Positions 1 to 12,398 are shown, numbered from the stretch's first letter. The stretch: 64,000 nt of DNA from Urechis unicinctus (GCA_034190875.2 CM067356.1:48036163-48100162), one strand, 5' to 3'. The notes: generated from the letters alone by a model not told the origin. Made by a program: numbers and translations.

Positions 1-556
<556 letters not shown>

Positions 557-3209
557 CGGTATTCCCATGTACGAATTGAAGGGGGCCTTCAAGGGGGGAG
601 CAGACATTGCGGGGAAGGCTGTTGATATGGTCGGTCAATATCGCAATGTGAGCACAGGGGTCCGGATCTTCCAAGGAATCATACACGCATTGATTTTAGG
701 GATATTTGTGGGGTAAGTCGATTGCTTAGTCAAGCTAACCTTTCCTAGTGTACAAGAATATTAATGATGCTATTTGTTGCCTGTGCATTGCTGGATATGC
801 AAGGCTTGCGTTGAGTTCATGAGAATATAGTCGCTATCAATGCGACTCCTGACCGTTAGAATTCGATCGTTACCATTACAATTCAAGTGCTCTAAAAGCT
901 AGCGTAATGTCCCTAATACCGCTTTATGAATACCTGAAACAATTATTACCCCCCCCCCCCATATATGACTACACGAGAAAACAGACAGGTATCCGATTCA
1001 GGAAGGATAGCGAGTGTTAATGCACGATTATCAAGTTCTAGTAGGTACGAAAATGCAACGGCAGCTTATTGTTTGTCTCGCGATAATAAAGCTTTATTGA
1101 GAAGTTGGTGCATTTAGAAATGCTGCAACATCAGTTTGTGTACTCATTTTAAAACATTTCTTCTAATATTTCAGTGTTGTAATTATTTGGCAAAAGGGCT
1201 ATCAATCCAGTGATACGGCTATTGGTTCGGTAGTAACCACAGAAGTACAAGGCGTGACTTATATCAATTCATCTGATTTTGGAATAGACCCAATCCTGGG
1301 CCTCACTGACCGACTCTGGGACGTCACTGATTTTGTTGTACCACCAATCGTGAGTCGCGGTGCATTCGTTAGAAACAATGATACTCAATTTGTACCCTAT
1401 AGGTTACATACTGACTGCTTATATCCCTAAATTGTAAATTGTGTGTGGTACTAGGAAGAGGAAGCCATCTTCGTTACGACGAATGCAATAATGACCTATG
1501 GTCAGATGCAGGGTGAATGTCCAGAGGTTAGTGAAATAATGATCCATAAATCGAATTAATTACTTATGAAATCCCCATCTGCACATAGCAGGCTGATTAC
1601 GCACGCAATATAGTTAATACGTTAGGGGTTTATACGTGCATGGTATAAATGTATACTGAGTGTGTCTACAGGACGGCAATATACGCAACTCAAGCTGCAC
1701 AATAGATGGCGACTGCATTTCCGGCAAGTCGATGAGAAACGGAAATGGTTAGCATGTAATGTGAATGTGAATAATTCACATACAGAAGTTCATTTAAAAG
1801 TGTTTAACAATATTGTTCATATTTGCATCAGGTGTTCAAACAGGCAAGTGTAATACTACAACCAACACTTGCATGATACGTGCTTGGTGTCCCGTGCAAA
1901 CGAACGAACTCCATGTGTAAGTTAAGAAAGCATTTGAATGTAGCCATCACCAATATAATTACATTCTTCGTAGAAAAATTCAAATTATGGAGGTGAGTAT
2001 CATTTGCCCTTTATTTATATTTTTAATTGAAAATTATTAAAATGCAGTATCCTTTGAGATGGTCTTGATGTTGTAGTGAGAACGCCACTTTGTTTCAAGA
2101 TGCCAAGAATTTCAAGATTTTGATCAAATCTACGATCTTGTTTCCTAAGTTCAACAAGACATTGTAAGTGACATACAAAGTTAAATACCTCAATTTACAT
2201 AGTTGTCGTGGTTGGCTCTCTCTTTCTTGAGTTTATTATGAGGTACGAATTTTCAGACGGAATATCATAGACACACAAGACCCGAAGTACCTCGAAATGT
2301 GTCTTTTTGACAAGGAAGACAAAGTACATTGCCCCGTGTTTACGCTGGATACAATTGTAAGGGAAGCAAACGAAGACTTCAATAGCGTCGCAATCCACGT
2401 ACGTGTATCATTACAACCCTCTACACAATCCCTTTTTTGTGCATAACAGCCGCAACTGAACACAATTACAATTATGCAGGTCGAATTGTTAAGGTTTTCT
2501 ATGTTTTCTTATAATTATATTTGCACTGTCTGTTCTTGGAAAGGGAGCTGCGTTTGCAATAGATATCGACTGGAAGTGTAATTTCGACAGCTCAGATCCT
2601 TGTTTACCTAAATATGACTTCAGACGATTGGATTTGAAGAAAGCTAAAATCGCCAAGGGTATGAACTTTAGGTAAAGCAAAGGTTATGTGTGAGGTCATA
2701 TCTGCGAATGTTCTCTTATTTATCCATGTTACGCACAAGATCGGGTGGTATTTATAATGTTATTATTTAAATGCTAATTTGATTCCAGATATGGCCATTA
2801 CTACCATGATAGCGAATTCACAAAGCGTGACCTTATCAAGGCATTTGGTGTCCGGTTTTTCATTCACGTGACTGGAGAAGCCTCCAAATTTGATGTAATT
2901 AAAACGATCGAAATCATTGGCAGCGGGCTGGGACTGGCCATAGCGGTAATCGCTTTATTCGTGTAAATCCTTCCTTTTTCGATGTAAAGCGCAAATGTGA
3001 CATATATTAACTGCTGCAGTATTGATGATGTGAATTTGTGCAGGTTGCTGCTGCTTTTAAGTTCACACATCAGGTTTATCGACTGCTGTGCTGACAAGTG
3101 TGGTCTGCAAATACCTGATTCCTGTTGTAAGAGCAATTTTCTATGTATCTATGGTATGATTGTTACATGTGAAGCAGGCTATTATCTTTATTTTACTTCA
3201 ATATTTTAG
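557..3209 (+). CDS. P2X-type ATP-gated cation channel (purinoceptor), 11 exons
   Basis: P2X subunits assemble as trimers into plasma-membrane cation channels opened by extracellular ATP. Exons in phase: 557(ATG 567)-712, 1175-1349, 1455-1526, 1672-1747, 1832-1916, 1974-1992, 2081-2163, 2257-2398, 2544-2671, 2789-2962, 3044-3209, joining to 421 codons with a stop at 3207-3209. TM1 is at residues 33-54, followed by WQKGYQ (54-59) and RLWDVTDFV. The ectodomain has exactly ten cysteines (129, 140, 146, 163, 170, 176, 234, 244, 278, 286), as in the family, plus GKC, WCPV, LIKST, FPKF, NFR (307-309), LIKAFGVRF (324-332) and SKFDVI before TM2 (about 349-372). N-glycosylation sequons occur at N80, N137, N164, N192 and N216. 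Odd points: the usual lysine pair after TM1 reads EVQ (72-74), the expected threonine aligns to K203, and the N-terminal Y-x-T-x-K motif is not obvious. Least certain are the start (ATG 567 versus an upstream exon), the 19-bp exon 6 and the last exon. Confidence 0.92.
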
Positions 3210-3987
3210 AATTTGTGTTAAAACGTTATGATACCAAGTATTTTAAAGCAGGTAATATAATTGTGGTGCTTAAATATTGAGATTGGGTAGGTGGTGGTGA
3301 TTTGTAGGGTGTGAGTGCATATATGTTAAATGTTTAAGTGTAAGCGAAAAAGTGTGCGTGTTGTACAAGTTGTATATTATAGAAATAGCAAGAAACATTG
3401 TTGTTATGTTTGTTTTTGGCAGCTTTCTACGAATCGGATAAAACCACTGAGACATGAATCAGAAATTGGAACAGATTACTACCTGTATTGAGGCAATTAA
3501 TTGCTTCTGTAATTTGTCCAATAATGAATTTGTTTATCCAATAATTATTTCATTGAAAGTACGTCGAAAATATTTGCCACTAAGACACCAATCTGATTAT
3601 CATGGTGGTTCTGCTTAAACAATTACTGGCGGATTGCGAAACAACATTATTTGCAAAATGCTATACTGTTTTATATATAAGATAGAACATCGAAGTCGAA
3701 TAGCAGCAATTAATCTGGTTACCTGTTAATAACACATGAAAACGATCTACTATCCTTGCTGTTGTAGTGGACAAGTTTCATAAGTATATGTGAATATCGA
3801 CTAAGACGTTGGGAACTTAACCGGAATTCAGATATACTGGCCTCTTATGCCTGGCAGGCCGACCTAGTCCTATTTAGACAGAAATCTATTTGTATTCCCA
3901 CTTCTCGTATACTCAGATATATACGAGCAAGTATATTATGAAACTTTGATGATTGTGCTTGTACTCAATGAAGCATTGATATGTTTA

Positions 3988-3993
3988 AATAAA
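3988..3993 (+). promoter_or_regulatory. Polyadenylation signal AATAAA of the P2X gene
   Basis: AATAAA lies 780 bp after the predicted stop codon, with TG-rich sequence shortly downstream. No other gene intervenes, so this is the likeliest 3' end of the P2X transcript. Confidence 0.6.
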
Positions 3994-4189
3994 GTCTATA
4001 ATCTCAGCTGATCTTCATGGTCGTATTCAAAGCGCCTTTAGTTTGTTTGCACATTGCGGCCGTAAATTAAATTGGCGGATGTATCTGAAAGCTTTGACTG
4101 ATAGGTAATGGTAATAATGGTGTTAAACGTTACTTTCAACAACGAGGTGATATCGCGACGGTGATGGATGAAGATGATTGTGATGCTTG

Positions 4190-5855
4190 GACAGCTGTTA
4201 GGGATGGGGTGAGTGATGTCGGCAGTAGAGCAGGGCTGGGAGCTGTTAGGGATGGGGTGAGTGATGTCGGCAGTAGAGCAGGGGTGGGAGTTGTAAGGGA
4301 TGGGAAGAGTGATGTCAGCAGTAGAGCTGTTAGGGAGCATGGGCTAGGGAGCTGGGAGCTGTTAGGGATGGGACGAGTGATGTCGGCAGTAGAGCAGGGC
4401 TGGGAGCTGTTAGGGATGGGACGAGTGATGTCGACATGTAGAGCAGGGCTTGGAGCTGTTATGGGGTGAGTGATGGGGTGAGGGTGATAAGGGTCGATGT
4501 CGGCAGTAGAGCAGGGCTGGGAGCTGTTAGGGATGGGGTGAGTGATGTCGGCAGTAGAGCAGGGCTGGGAGTTGTAAGGGATGGGAAGAGTGATGTCGGC
4601 AGTAGAGCAGGGCTGGGAGCTGTTAGGGATGGGACGAGTGATGTCGTCAGTAGAGCAAGGCTGGGAACTGTTAGGGATGGGACGAGTGATGTCGACAGTG
4701 GATTAGGACTGGGAGCTGTTAGAACTGGGAGCTGTTAGGGATGTGGTGAGTGATGTCGGCAGTGGATTAGGGCTGGGAGCTGTTAGGGATGGGGTGAGTG
4801 ATGTCGGCAGTAGAGCAGGGCTGGGAGCTGTTAGGGCTGGGAGCTGTTAGGGATGGGGTGAGTGATGTCGGCAGTAGAGCAGGGCTGGGAGGTTAGGGAT
4901 GGGAGCAGTGTTAGGGATGGGGTGAGTGATGTCGGCAGTAGAGCAGGGCTTGGAGCTAGGGATGGGGAGCTGTTAGGGAGGGATGAGTGATGTCAGCAGT
5001 AGAGCAGGGCTGGGAGCTGTTAGGGATGGGGACGAGTGATGTCGGCAGTAGAGCAGGGCTGGGAGCTGTTAGGGAGGGATGTGGGGTGAGTGTAAGGGAT
5101 GGGAAGAGTGATGTCGGCAGTAGTGAGCGCAGGGCTGGGAGCTGTTAGGGATGGGGTGAGTGATGATGTCGGCAGTAGAGCAGGGGGCTGGGAGCTGTTA
5201 GGGATGTTAAGGGGGTGAGAGTATGTCGGCAGTAGAGCAGGGGTGGGAGCTGTTAGGGGGATGTTAGGGATGGTGAGTGATGTCGGCAGTAGAGCAGGGG
5301 TGGGAGCTGTTAGGGATGGGAAGAGTGATGTCGGCAGTGGATTAGGGCTGGGAGCTGTTAGGGGATGGGGTGAGTGATGTCGGCAGTAGAGCAGGGCTGG
5401 GAGCTGTTAGGGATGGGGTGAGTGATGTCGGCAGTAGAGCAGGGCTGGGAGCTGTTAGGGATGGGGTGAGTGATGTCGGCAGTAGAGCAGGGCTGGGAGC
5501 TGTTAGGGATGGGGTGAGTGATGTCGGCAGTAGTGAGCAGTAGGCTGGGAGGAGCTGTTGGGGATGGGGGTGAGTGATGTCGGCAGTAGAGCAGGGGTGG
5601 GAGTTGTAAGGGATGTGAAGAGTGATGTCGGCAGTAGAGCAGGGCTGGGAGCTGTTATGGATGGGACGAATGATGTCGGCAGTAGAGCAGGGCTGGGAGC
5701 TGTTAGGGATGGGGTGAGTGATGTCGGCAGTAGAGCAAGGCTGGGAGCTGTTAGGGATGGGGTGAGTGATGTCGGCAGTAGAGCAAGGCTGGGAGCTGTT
5801 AGGGATGGGGTGAGTGATGTCGGCAGTAGAGCAGGGCTGGGAGCTGGTAGGGACG
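4190..5855. repeat. 48-bp minisatellite, about 34 units
   Basis: Tandem units read approximately GGGGTGAGTGATGTCGGCAG then TAGAGCAGGGCTGGGAGCTG and TTAGGGAT. The period is 48 bp, with variants carrying TGGATTAGG in place of TAGAGCAGG and local indels, most of them at 4900-5300. Because 48 is a multiple of three, long stretches stay open on both strands (16-residue units such as DGVSDVGSRAGLGAVR). The + strand is G-rich; each unit carries the hexamer TTAGGG and a splice-donor-like GGTGAGT. The array starts about 200 bp after the P2X polyadenylation signal and ends where the LINE 5' region begins. A coding role is unlikely because units go out of frame repeatedly. Confidence 0.95.
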
Positions 5856-6173
5856 ATATAGTGCAAGCTTATCATAATCGGAAGCGGAAACGGACATAAC
5901 CTTGACGCAAGGCACACATTTTCTGTGTGCTACAATTTTGGACTTTTTAGCGTATTTCTGGTTACAACGTCTAAATGTAACCCGCCACATGGATATATAA
6001 TGGTGGCGAGAAGACCATAGTGAAGTGTTATAGGCTTACAGTGTTTCCAAAAAGCGAAAATTGCAACTTTTGTGTACACCTGAAGTCAACGTTATCTACA
6101 ATTTTCTGTCAAGCAGCGCACCATTTCCCCTCTACAGCCGGACCAGGCGAGACTACCAGTTATATAATCTCTA

Positions 6174-6863
6174 ATGACCACAAGGTGGCCGAGAAGTCTA
6201 TCGCGAAGCATGGGCCTGGAAATGGATGAATTTATTAAAGGACTTAAAGCCGCTCTCAGTGACACTGCGGTCATTGAGACTTTAAGGTCCACAATTTGTG
6301 ATCCATTGCACAAAGAAATCACTGCGCTGAAAGAAATAATAAAGAGAAAAGACGACTCCATTGAACGACTAGAAAAACGGGTGCTCGGTCTTGAAACTCA
6401 AGCCGACACTCTTGAACAGTATACTCGCAGGAACAGTCTTAGGATTTACGGCATTCCTGAACATAAACATGAGGACTGTTGTGAAGAGATAATAAAACTT
6501 GTGAATAAGGATCTCAATATGTCTCCACCAATCACAACATCGGACATCGACAGGGTGCACCGAGTCGGCATACCGCCGACAGAAAGCAGACCTGGATCCC
6601 GTCCTGTCATACTGAAACTGGCGACATACAGAATACGTGAGAAAATCTACAAAAAGCGGACCAGTCTAAGACATTGTTCCACGCCGATCTTTATTAACGA
6701 GGATTTGACCAAAACACGCTCCGAATTACTTTGGAAAGCAAGACAGCTGAAAAAGAACGGAAAAGTAGCCGACACTTGGACACATGATGGAAAAGTACTC
6801 GTGAAAGATTTGAAGGCGAAAATCCTCCATATACGCGAGATGACAGATCTCGAGAAACTGTGA
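6174..6863 (+). CDS. LINE ORF1: coiled-coil and RRM-like nucleic-acid-binding protein
   Basis: This 229-residue frame starts at ATG 6174 and is intact. Residues about 45-80 are rich in Lys/Glu/Leu heptads (EITALKEIIKRKDD, LEKRVLGLETQADTLEQ), indicating a coiled coil for multimerisation. The part from NSLRIYGIPE onward (about 85-180) resembles the RNA-recognition fold of LINE-1-type ORF1 proteins, and a basic C-terminal region follows (KTRSELLWKARQLKKNGK). In related elements this protein binds the element RNA and acts as a chaperone. A nearby in-frame Met (residue 13 or 17) could be the real start. ORF2 begins 100 bp downstream in a different frame. Confidence 0.8.
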   Translation: MTTRWPRSLSRSMGLEMDEFIKGLKAALSDTAVIETLRSTICDPLHKEITALKEIIKRKDDSIERLEKRVLGLETQADTLEQYTRRNSLRIYGIPEHKHEDCCEEIIKLVNKDLNMSPPITTSDIDRVHRVGIPPTESRPGSRPVILKLATYRIREKIYKKRTSLRHCSTPIFINEDLTKTRSELLWKARQLKKNGKVADTWTHDGKVLVKDLKAKILHIREMTDLEKL

Positions 6864-6963
6864 AATAACGTTGTACGAAACCGCCTTTATGTAAGTCTCA
6901 TCACCATTCTTTATATCCATATATTGTGTACTATTTACACCAGCACTACCATTTTGTACACTT

Positions 6964-9900
6964 ATGGAATCAACTATAAGATCACATTTGTGTATCATAT
7001 GTAACAAACGTGCGCACATTCATTCCTTTTATCTAAAATGTTCCATATGTTGTCGGCTTACTCATTTAAATTGTCTGTCACAAGTATGTAGAAATGATTC
7101 ACTATACACCTCCAGAAAATGCAACAATTGGTTTTGCGTTAACTGTGTGCAATGTATATTCCCATTTAATCATTTTAATGATGATAGAGACTTTATGGAT
7201 GCTATTAATGATATTGTGGAATGTGGGCCACATAACATGGCAAATGTAGAGGGCATGATTTTGAATGTACATGAACTTAATGATACTGAACAAGACAATC
7301 CGCTGTCCGCTTTTGATCCAGATATGAATTACTACAATGGAAATCAAAAAGACTATGCCATAGCAAACTGTAATTATTATGTAGAAGATCAATTCAACGC
7401 ACTTTGTAAAGCTTCTCAGGTTAACTCTGATATGTTATCTCTTATGCACGTGAATATTCGCAGTGCTCAAAAAAACTATGCCAATCTTGATGCCTATATT
7501 AATTCTTTGAAATATTCATTTGACATTATTGCTCTCACTGAAACATGGCTGACAGATATAACAGTTGGCAATTTTAGTCCAGCCGGCTACAATACAGTCA
7601 ATTATTACAGAACAAATAAACCAGGTGGAGGGGTGTCTCTCCTGATTAATGATCAATTACATTATCGTAATAGAGATGACCTCTCGATCTGCAACTGTAA
7701 TATTGAATGTGTTTTCGTTGAAATTCCTAAATGTACGTCTCTCCAATCTCACAATAATCGTAAGAATATAATAATTGGTGCAGTCTATCGACCACCGAAC
7801 ACTTCAATCAGTGACTTCATAGATTATGTATCTGATATAATGTCTACTATAAAGCATGAAAACAAAATCTGCTATTTAATGGGCGATGTAAACATTAACT
7901 TGTTAAATGTAGATACCCATGTCGCTACAGCAGAATTCCTTGAAATGATGTATTCTTTCGCTTTTACCCCACTCATTACCAAACCCACGAGAGTAACAAA
8001 TCGTTCCGCCACACTTATAGACAATATTTTTACCAATTTTCAACCACAGCACAATTATATATCCGGTATTTTGTGTACAGATGTAAGTGACCATTTTCCA
8101 GTGTTCTGTATCGACCACGGCATTAAAACTAATACTGAATGTGACCAATTCTACTACAGACAAATCTCGCCCCGAAAAGTAGATAAATTCGCTGCGAAAC
8201 TTGGAAAAATTGAATGGAGGGATGTTTTAGACACCAATGACGCACAGGAGTCATACACAAGGTTCTATTGTACTCTTAAAGATCCATACAATGCATGCTT
8301 CCCAATTCAACTATCAAAATCGAAATATAAACATCGATATAAATGGCTAACATCGGGACTTAAACAATCTATCAAAGTAAAAAATAAATTGTATATAAAA
8401 AGCATCAAATACCCCACGCTGACCAACCAAACACAATACAAACGCTACAAATGTAAATTGCGTTCACTAATGAAGACCTGTGAACAAAACTACTATGAAA
8501 ATGCCTTTTCTAAAAACAAAAGTAACATGAGGAAGTCGTGGGAGTTGATTAAAAATGTCCTAGATAAGAAAAAGCAGACCAAACTATCAGAAGAATTCAT
8601 CATTGATGGTAAAACTACCACTGATAAAAAATTAATTGCTAACAAGTTCAACCAATTCTATCTAAATATAGGACCTACGCTTGAAAAACAGATCCCTGCT
8701 TGTAATGCAGATGTTCTTAAATATTTAAAGTATACGAATGCTGACTCTATATTTATTAGAAACACAGATGAAATAGAGGTAACTAATATAGTAAAATCCC
8801 TGAAACCATAATAAACAGCACTTTAACACACATTATAAAACCCTTAGTTCACACGCTTAACATGTCACTTATAAGTGGAATTATTCCAAAAGAACTAAAA
8901 ATCGCTCGAGTTATACCAATATTTAAAAATGGCGACTCCTCTCAGATTAGTAATTATAGACCAATATCAGTTCTTCCGTGTATTTCTAAAATACTAGAAC
9001 GACTCATGCATACACGACTTACTGAATATATATGTAAGCATGATATATTATATAACTATCAATTTGGTTTTCGTAAAAAACACAGTACCACTCAAGCTAT
9101 AAGCTACTTGGTTGATAAAATTATTAATGCTCACGAAGAACATAAAAATGTTTTAGGGATTTTCATTGATCTAAGTAAAGCGTTCGACACCATCAATCAC
9201 CGTATTCTTATAAGAAAATTGGAACACTACGGCATTAGAGGCATCGCATTAGAGTGGATAAAAAATTATTTGCTCGAAAGATACCAATATGTTACTTACA
9301 ACGGTGTCCACTCTGAACGAGGGCGTATTACTTGTGGCGTTCCACAAGGCTCAATCTTAGGGCCACTCTTGTTTTTAATCTAGTCAATGACATTGTTAAT
9401 GTTTCGAAATGTATGCATCCTATACTGTATGCAGATGACACTAATATGTTTGTAACTGGTAATAACATTGATGATATGATAAACTGTGCAAATGTGGAGC
9501 TTAAAAATTTAGTACTATGGCTGAATGCCAATAAGCTTTCGTTGAATGTCAACAAAACACATTACCTGATATTCGCACCTGGGCGCTATAGCCCAACACC
9601 AACTCAACCACTTTATATCAATAATCAGGTTATAAGGAGAGAGAACTCGACAACCTTTTTGGGAGTCAAGTTAGATAGCAAATTGACATGGCAGTCTCAC
9701 ATTCAACATATAAAATTGAAAATTGCTAAAAATATCGGCTTACTTTGTAAGGCGAAAAATATTTTTAGAACAAGTACCTTAAATACTCTGTATTATTCGT
9801 TTATATACCCATACATAATATATTGTCTCGAAGTTTGGGGTACAGCTGCAAAGAAATATACAAACTCTATTGTCAAATTACAGAAACTATGCTGTAGAGT

Positions 9901-10261
9901 AATTACCGGTTCGCCAAAGCGCACATGTTCATTGACATTATTTAAATCCTTAAATATGTTACGTTTTACTGAGTTGTATGAATATTGTATCATGTTGTTT
10001 ATGTTTAAGTTATATAGAGGTGATTTGCCTAATGTTTTCAAATTAATGTTTCGACGAAAATCCTCTAATCAAACAATTACTACAAGACAATCTAGACATT
10101 TTATTGTACCGTTATTTAAATCGAAGGTTGCCTATAATAGCGTGCGCTCGAAAGGCGTGAATATCTGGAACGCAAATTGCACTAAGTTTAATGTATATTG
10201 CTCATTGCATTCTTTTAAAATAGCTCTTCGAATTCATTTTCTTGCTAAATACGTTGTATGA
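6964..10261 (+). pseudogene. LINE ORF2: Cys/His finger, AP endonuclease and reverse transcriptase, broken twice
   Basis: The frame from ATG 6964 starts with a Cys/His finger (CIIC, CSICC, HLNC, CNNWFCVNC; residues about 9-60). An AP-endonuclease-like domain follows at about 155-395 (HVNIRSAQ, ALTETWL, GAVYRPP, GDVNI, SDHFP). This segment stops at 8809-8811, just after the start of the RT region. Comparison with the family suggests a deletion of roughly 15 codons plus a frame change there. The RT continues in another frame (8820-9383: IPIFKNGD, NYRPISVL, QFGFRKKHST, FIDLSKAFDT, GVPQGSILGPLLFL), and a 1-bp deletion near 9381 shifts it again. The last segment (to 10261) carries the catalytic YADD box and the LINE C-terminal region. 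The functional product would copy element RNA at a nicked target. Confidence 0.92.
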
Positions 10262-10332
10262 AGTATGCTCTCCTGGCACATGGTTTTGTTTATTTTATAG
10301 TACTATACTCATAAGTGTGTGATAAATTATTA

Positions 10333-10400
10333 TTTATTCTGTTGAATGTCCTTCACTTAAAAGCAATTTATTCTGTTGAATGTCCTTCTCTTAAAAGCAA
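10333..10400. repeat. 34-bp direct tandem duplication in the LINE 3' UTR
   Basis: Two adjacent units of TTTATTCTGTTGAATGTCCT followed by TC(A/T)CTTAAAAGCAA differ by one base, and the start of a third follows. Short 3'-UTR repeats of this kind occur in CR1/Jockey elements; whether this is a family feature or private to this copy cannot be seen here. Confidence 0.9.
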
Positions 10401-10551
10401 TTTATTTTTTTGAACATGTTACGAGGACATATACATCTAATGATGTCTCGTCCTCATTGTCACAACAAACTTTGTACATCTTACTCGAATTATTATTTAT
10501 AATGTATGATTTGTTGTTGTTGACAAATAAAATAAAATAAAAAAAAAAAAA

Positions 10552-12000
10552 ATCAAATAAATCATTATCGTCATCATATTTATCATCGTCATCGGTTTTT
10601 GCCTTGAACTTGACGACCTTGCAACCGATGATTCACATAAGTATTACTGTTCGGGTGAGTTCAATGGAGTGGACGTAATATGAATTGTGTCCTAATGCAC
10701 GCCTCTTTAAGCGGTCATATATTTCACTTCTGTTATGGCGCCTCATGATCTTAGTAATAATCGTTGGGATTCTTCTACCCCTAACAACTTGATCTCATTG
10801 ATCTTTTCCTTATGTATTTATATCGCTGTATTTTTTACCGTAACTAATATGACTCGATGTTGACCCTACATAATCAATAATAATTGACCGATATTGGTGC
10901 ATTCTAAACTGATTTAATACTTTTGTTGTAAAGTAATATTCGAAAATTTAGGCGGTTGTACTGCAGCCATAATAAAGCGGTCTCTGCGCCCTCATTGGCC
11001 AACCAATCACGCAGGTGAAATTAATTTATTTCAATTATCAAATGTCAACTATCTAAGGCATTGGTGCATTAAATCATAGGCAAAAGAATGCATTTTGAAT
11101 ATGGCCAGATACTGTCCAATAAAGCTGATGTTCATTTTCAATAAAAGCATGCTCATCTATAAAGAACAAGCGGAAGATATAATGTCAAGATATCGCCTGA
11201 TTTGCCACTACTTTACCACGCAAGTACGATATTGGTTTATTTCAAATGTCATACGAACCGCCTTATCACTATAAGCGGATGCAATTAAGGGAAATAGTCG
11301 TACCGTTCACATTGATCGCATAGTTATGTATTAACATTAAACATCATGAGTTTATGATTACTTACTCAAATCAGCGATAGCCCATGTAATATTATTTGGA
11401 TTGCTGCTCTGTTTAACATATGGCGCACTCAATGGCCAATGTACGTGACATTGTGTTTTATTGCTAGATCGCTTTGATTTTATTTTAATCCTGCGAGTAA
11501 TCATATCTCTGTTACTAACTTAGAACCCATTTAAAAGGGACCCAACTGTTTGAAGCTGGATCTTACGCGTAGCAAACCTTATACTTCGCCAAATGAAAGG
11601 GAACTACTGTTATCAATGCACAAGTTCCAATCTCTCTTTATCACTTTTCTATCCATTGATAAGTGCAATAGACTAAATTAGGCCCCCTTTATTATTGACG
11701 TACCTAAGAACGGAATAGCTAAAGTTGGATGGGTGCTCAGCTGAAACGTCCTGTTTTCAGCATGGTCAATTCGCCTAGTTATAAACCCTGTGCAATAACT
11801 TTGACTACGTTAGGAACCGTTGTTCATATTACTATTGTACGTGAAAGCGACAAGTCTTACCTCGCATTCCTCTTTTTTTTCTGGCTTGAAATACAATTCG
11901 GCTTGGTGGGTTGGGAGTGGAGTAACAACAATTAAAGGGCACAGCACAACGGATGGCATGTAACCGAGCAGTGGGTAAACGCACTTTTCAAAGCTTCCAA
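10552..12000. other. Intergenic, nothing recognised
   Basis: AT-rich sequence with short open frames only. I saw no conserved domain, splice-consistent exon, long repeat or RNA gene in either strand. Confidence 0.5.
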
Positions 12001-12006
12001 CTGCCT

Positions 12007-12160
12007 AAAACAAACACTGTTTGCCCGAATGATTGCACAGAAACCACTTTACGGCAGGGTCATATGCTAGCAGGTGGACGCAAAACAAACACTGTTTGCC
12101 CAAATGCTTGCACTAGAAATACTTAACGGCAGGGGTCATATGCTAACAGTTGGACGCAAA
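12007..12160. repeat. Imperfect tandem duplication, unit about 75 bp
   Basis: Two adjacent units start with AAACAAACACTGTTTGCCC and end with GGTCATATGCTA then a GTGGACGC/GTTGGACGC tail. They differ at roughly 10 positions. The start contains the short palindrome AAACAAACACTGTTTG. No coding meaning is apparent. Confidence 0.85.
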
Positions 12161-12398
12161 ACTGCACATAATTTTTTGACCTACATACCCACCTGAAATG
12201 TTAAATGGAAAATATACCACAGAATTGAAGGGGGAGCATAACATTGCATCCGCATAGTATATCTCATATGAACCAATCTTTCCGATTGCAAGAGTATTAG
12301 CTTTCGAGCATTGAATCTATGCACAATATACCCAGTAGTAATATTGTGTATTAATGGTAATCAGAACTTGATATCCCGAGTGCTCCGAATGCCTAGAC

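Larger units (their letters stand above)
5870..10551 (+). mobile_element. CR1/Jockey-like non-LTR retrotransposon (LINE), nearly full length
   Basis: The element has a 5' leader, ORF1 (6174-6863), a 100-bp spacer, ORF2 (6964-10261) and a 3' UTR. The 3' end carries (AAATA)n followed by an A-run at about 10525-10551. Domain order in ORF2 (Cys/His finger, AP-endonuclease-like nuclease, reverse transcriptase) places it among endonuclease-bearing LINEs of the Jockey/CR1 group; the exact clade is not decided here. The 5' boundary is only approximate and no target-site duplication could be recognised. ORF2 has two lesions, so this copy is dead by itself but not old. It inserted at, or next to, the end of the 48-bp minisatellite. 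Confidence 0.9.

Noticed and set aside
951-960. C-run considered as a regulatory motif in the first P2X intron
   Set aside because: Simple homopolymer with no further support.
4190-5855. Minisatellite considered as a CRISPR array
   Set aside because: Units abut with no unique spacers, and the context is eukaryotic.
5342-5917. 191-codon minus-strand frame of repeated Pro-Ser-Leu-Thr units
   Set aside because: It is the reverse translation of the 48-bp minisatellite; the frame persists only because the unit is a multiple of three and breaks where units vary.
6020-6229. Short frame upstream of LINE ORF1
   Set aside because: It overlaps the ORF1 start in another frame, has no domain, and fits a 5' leader.
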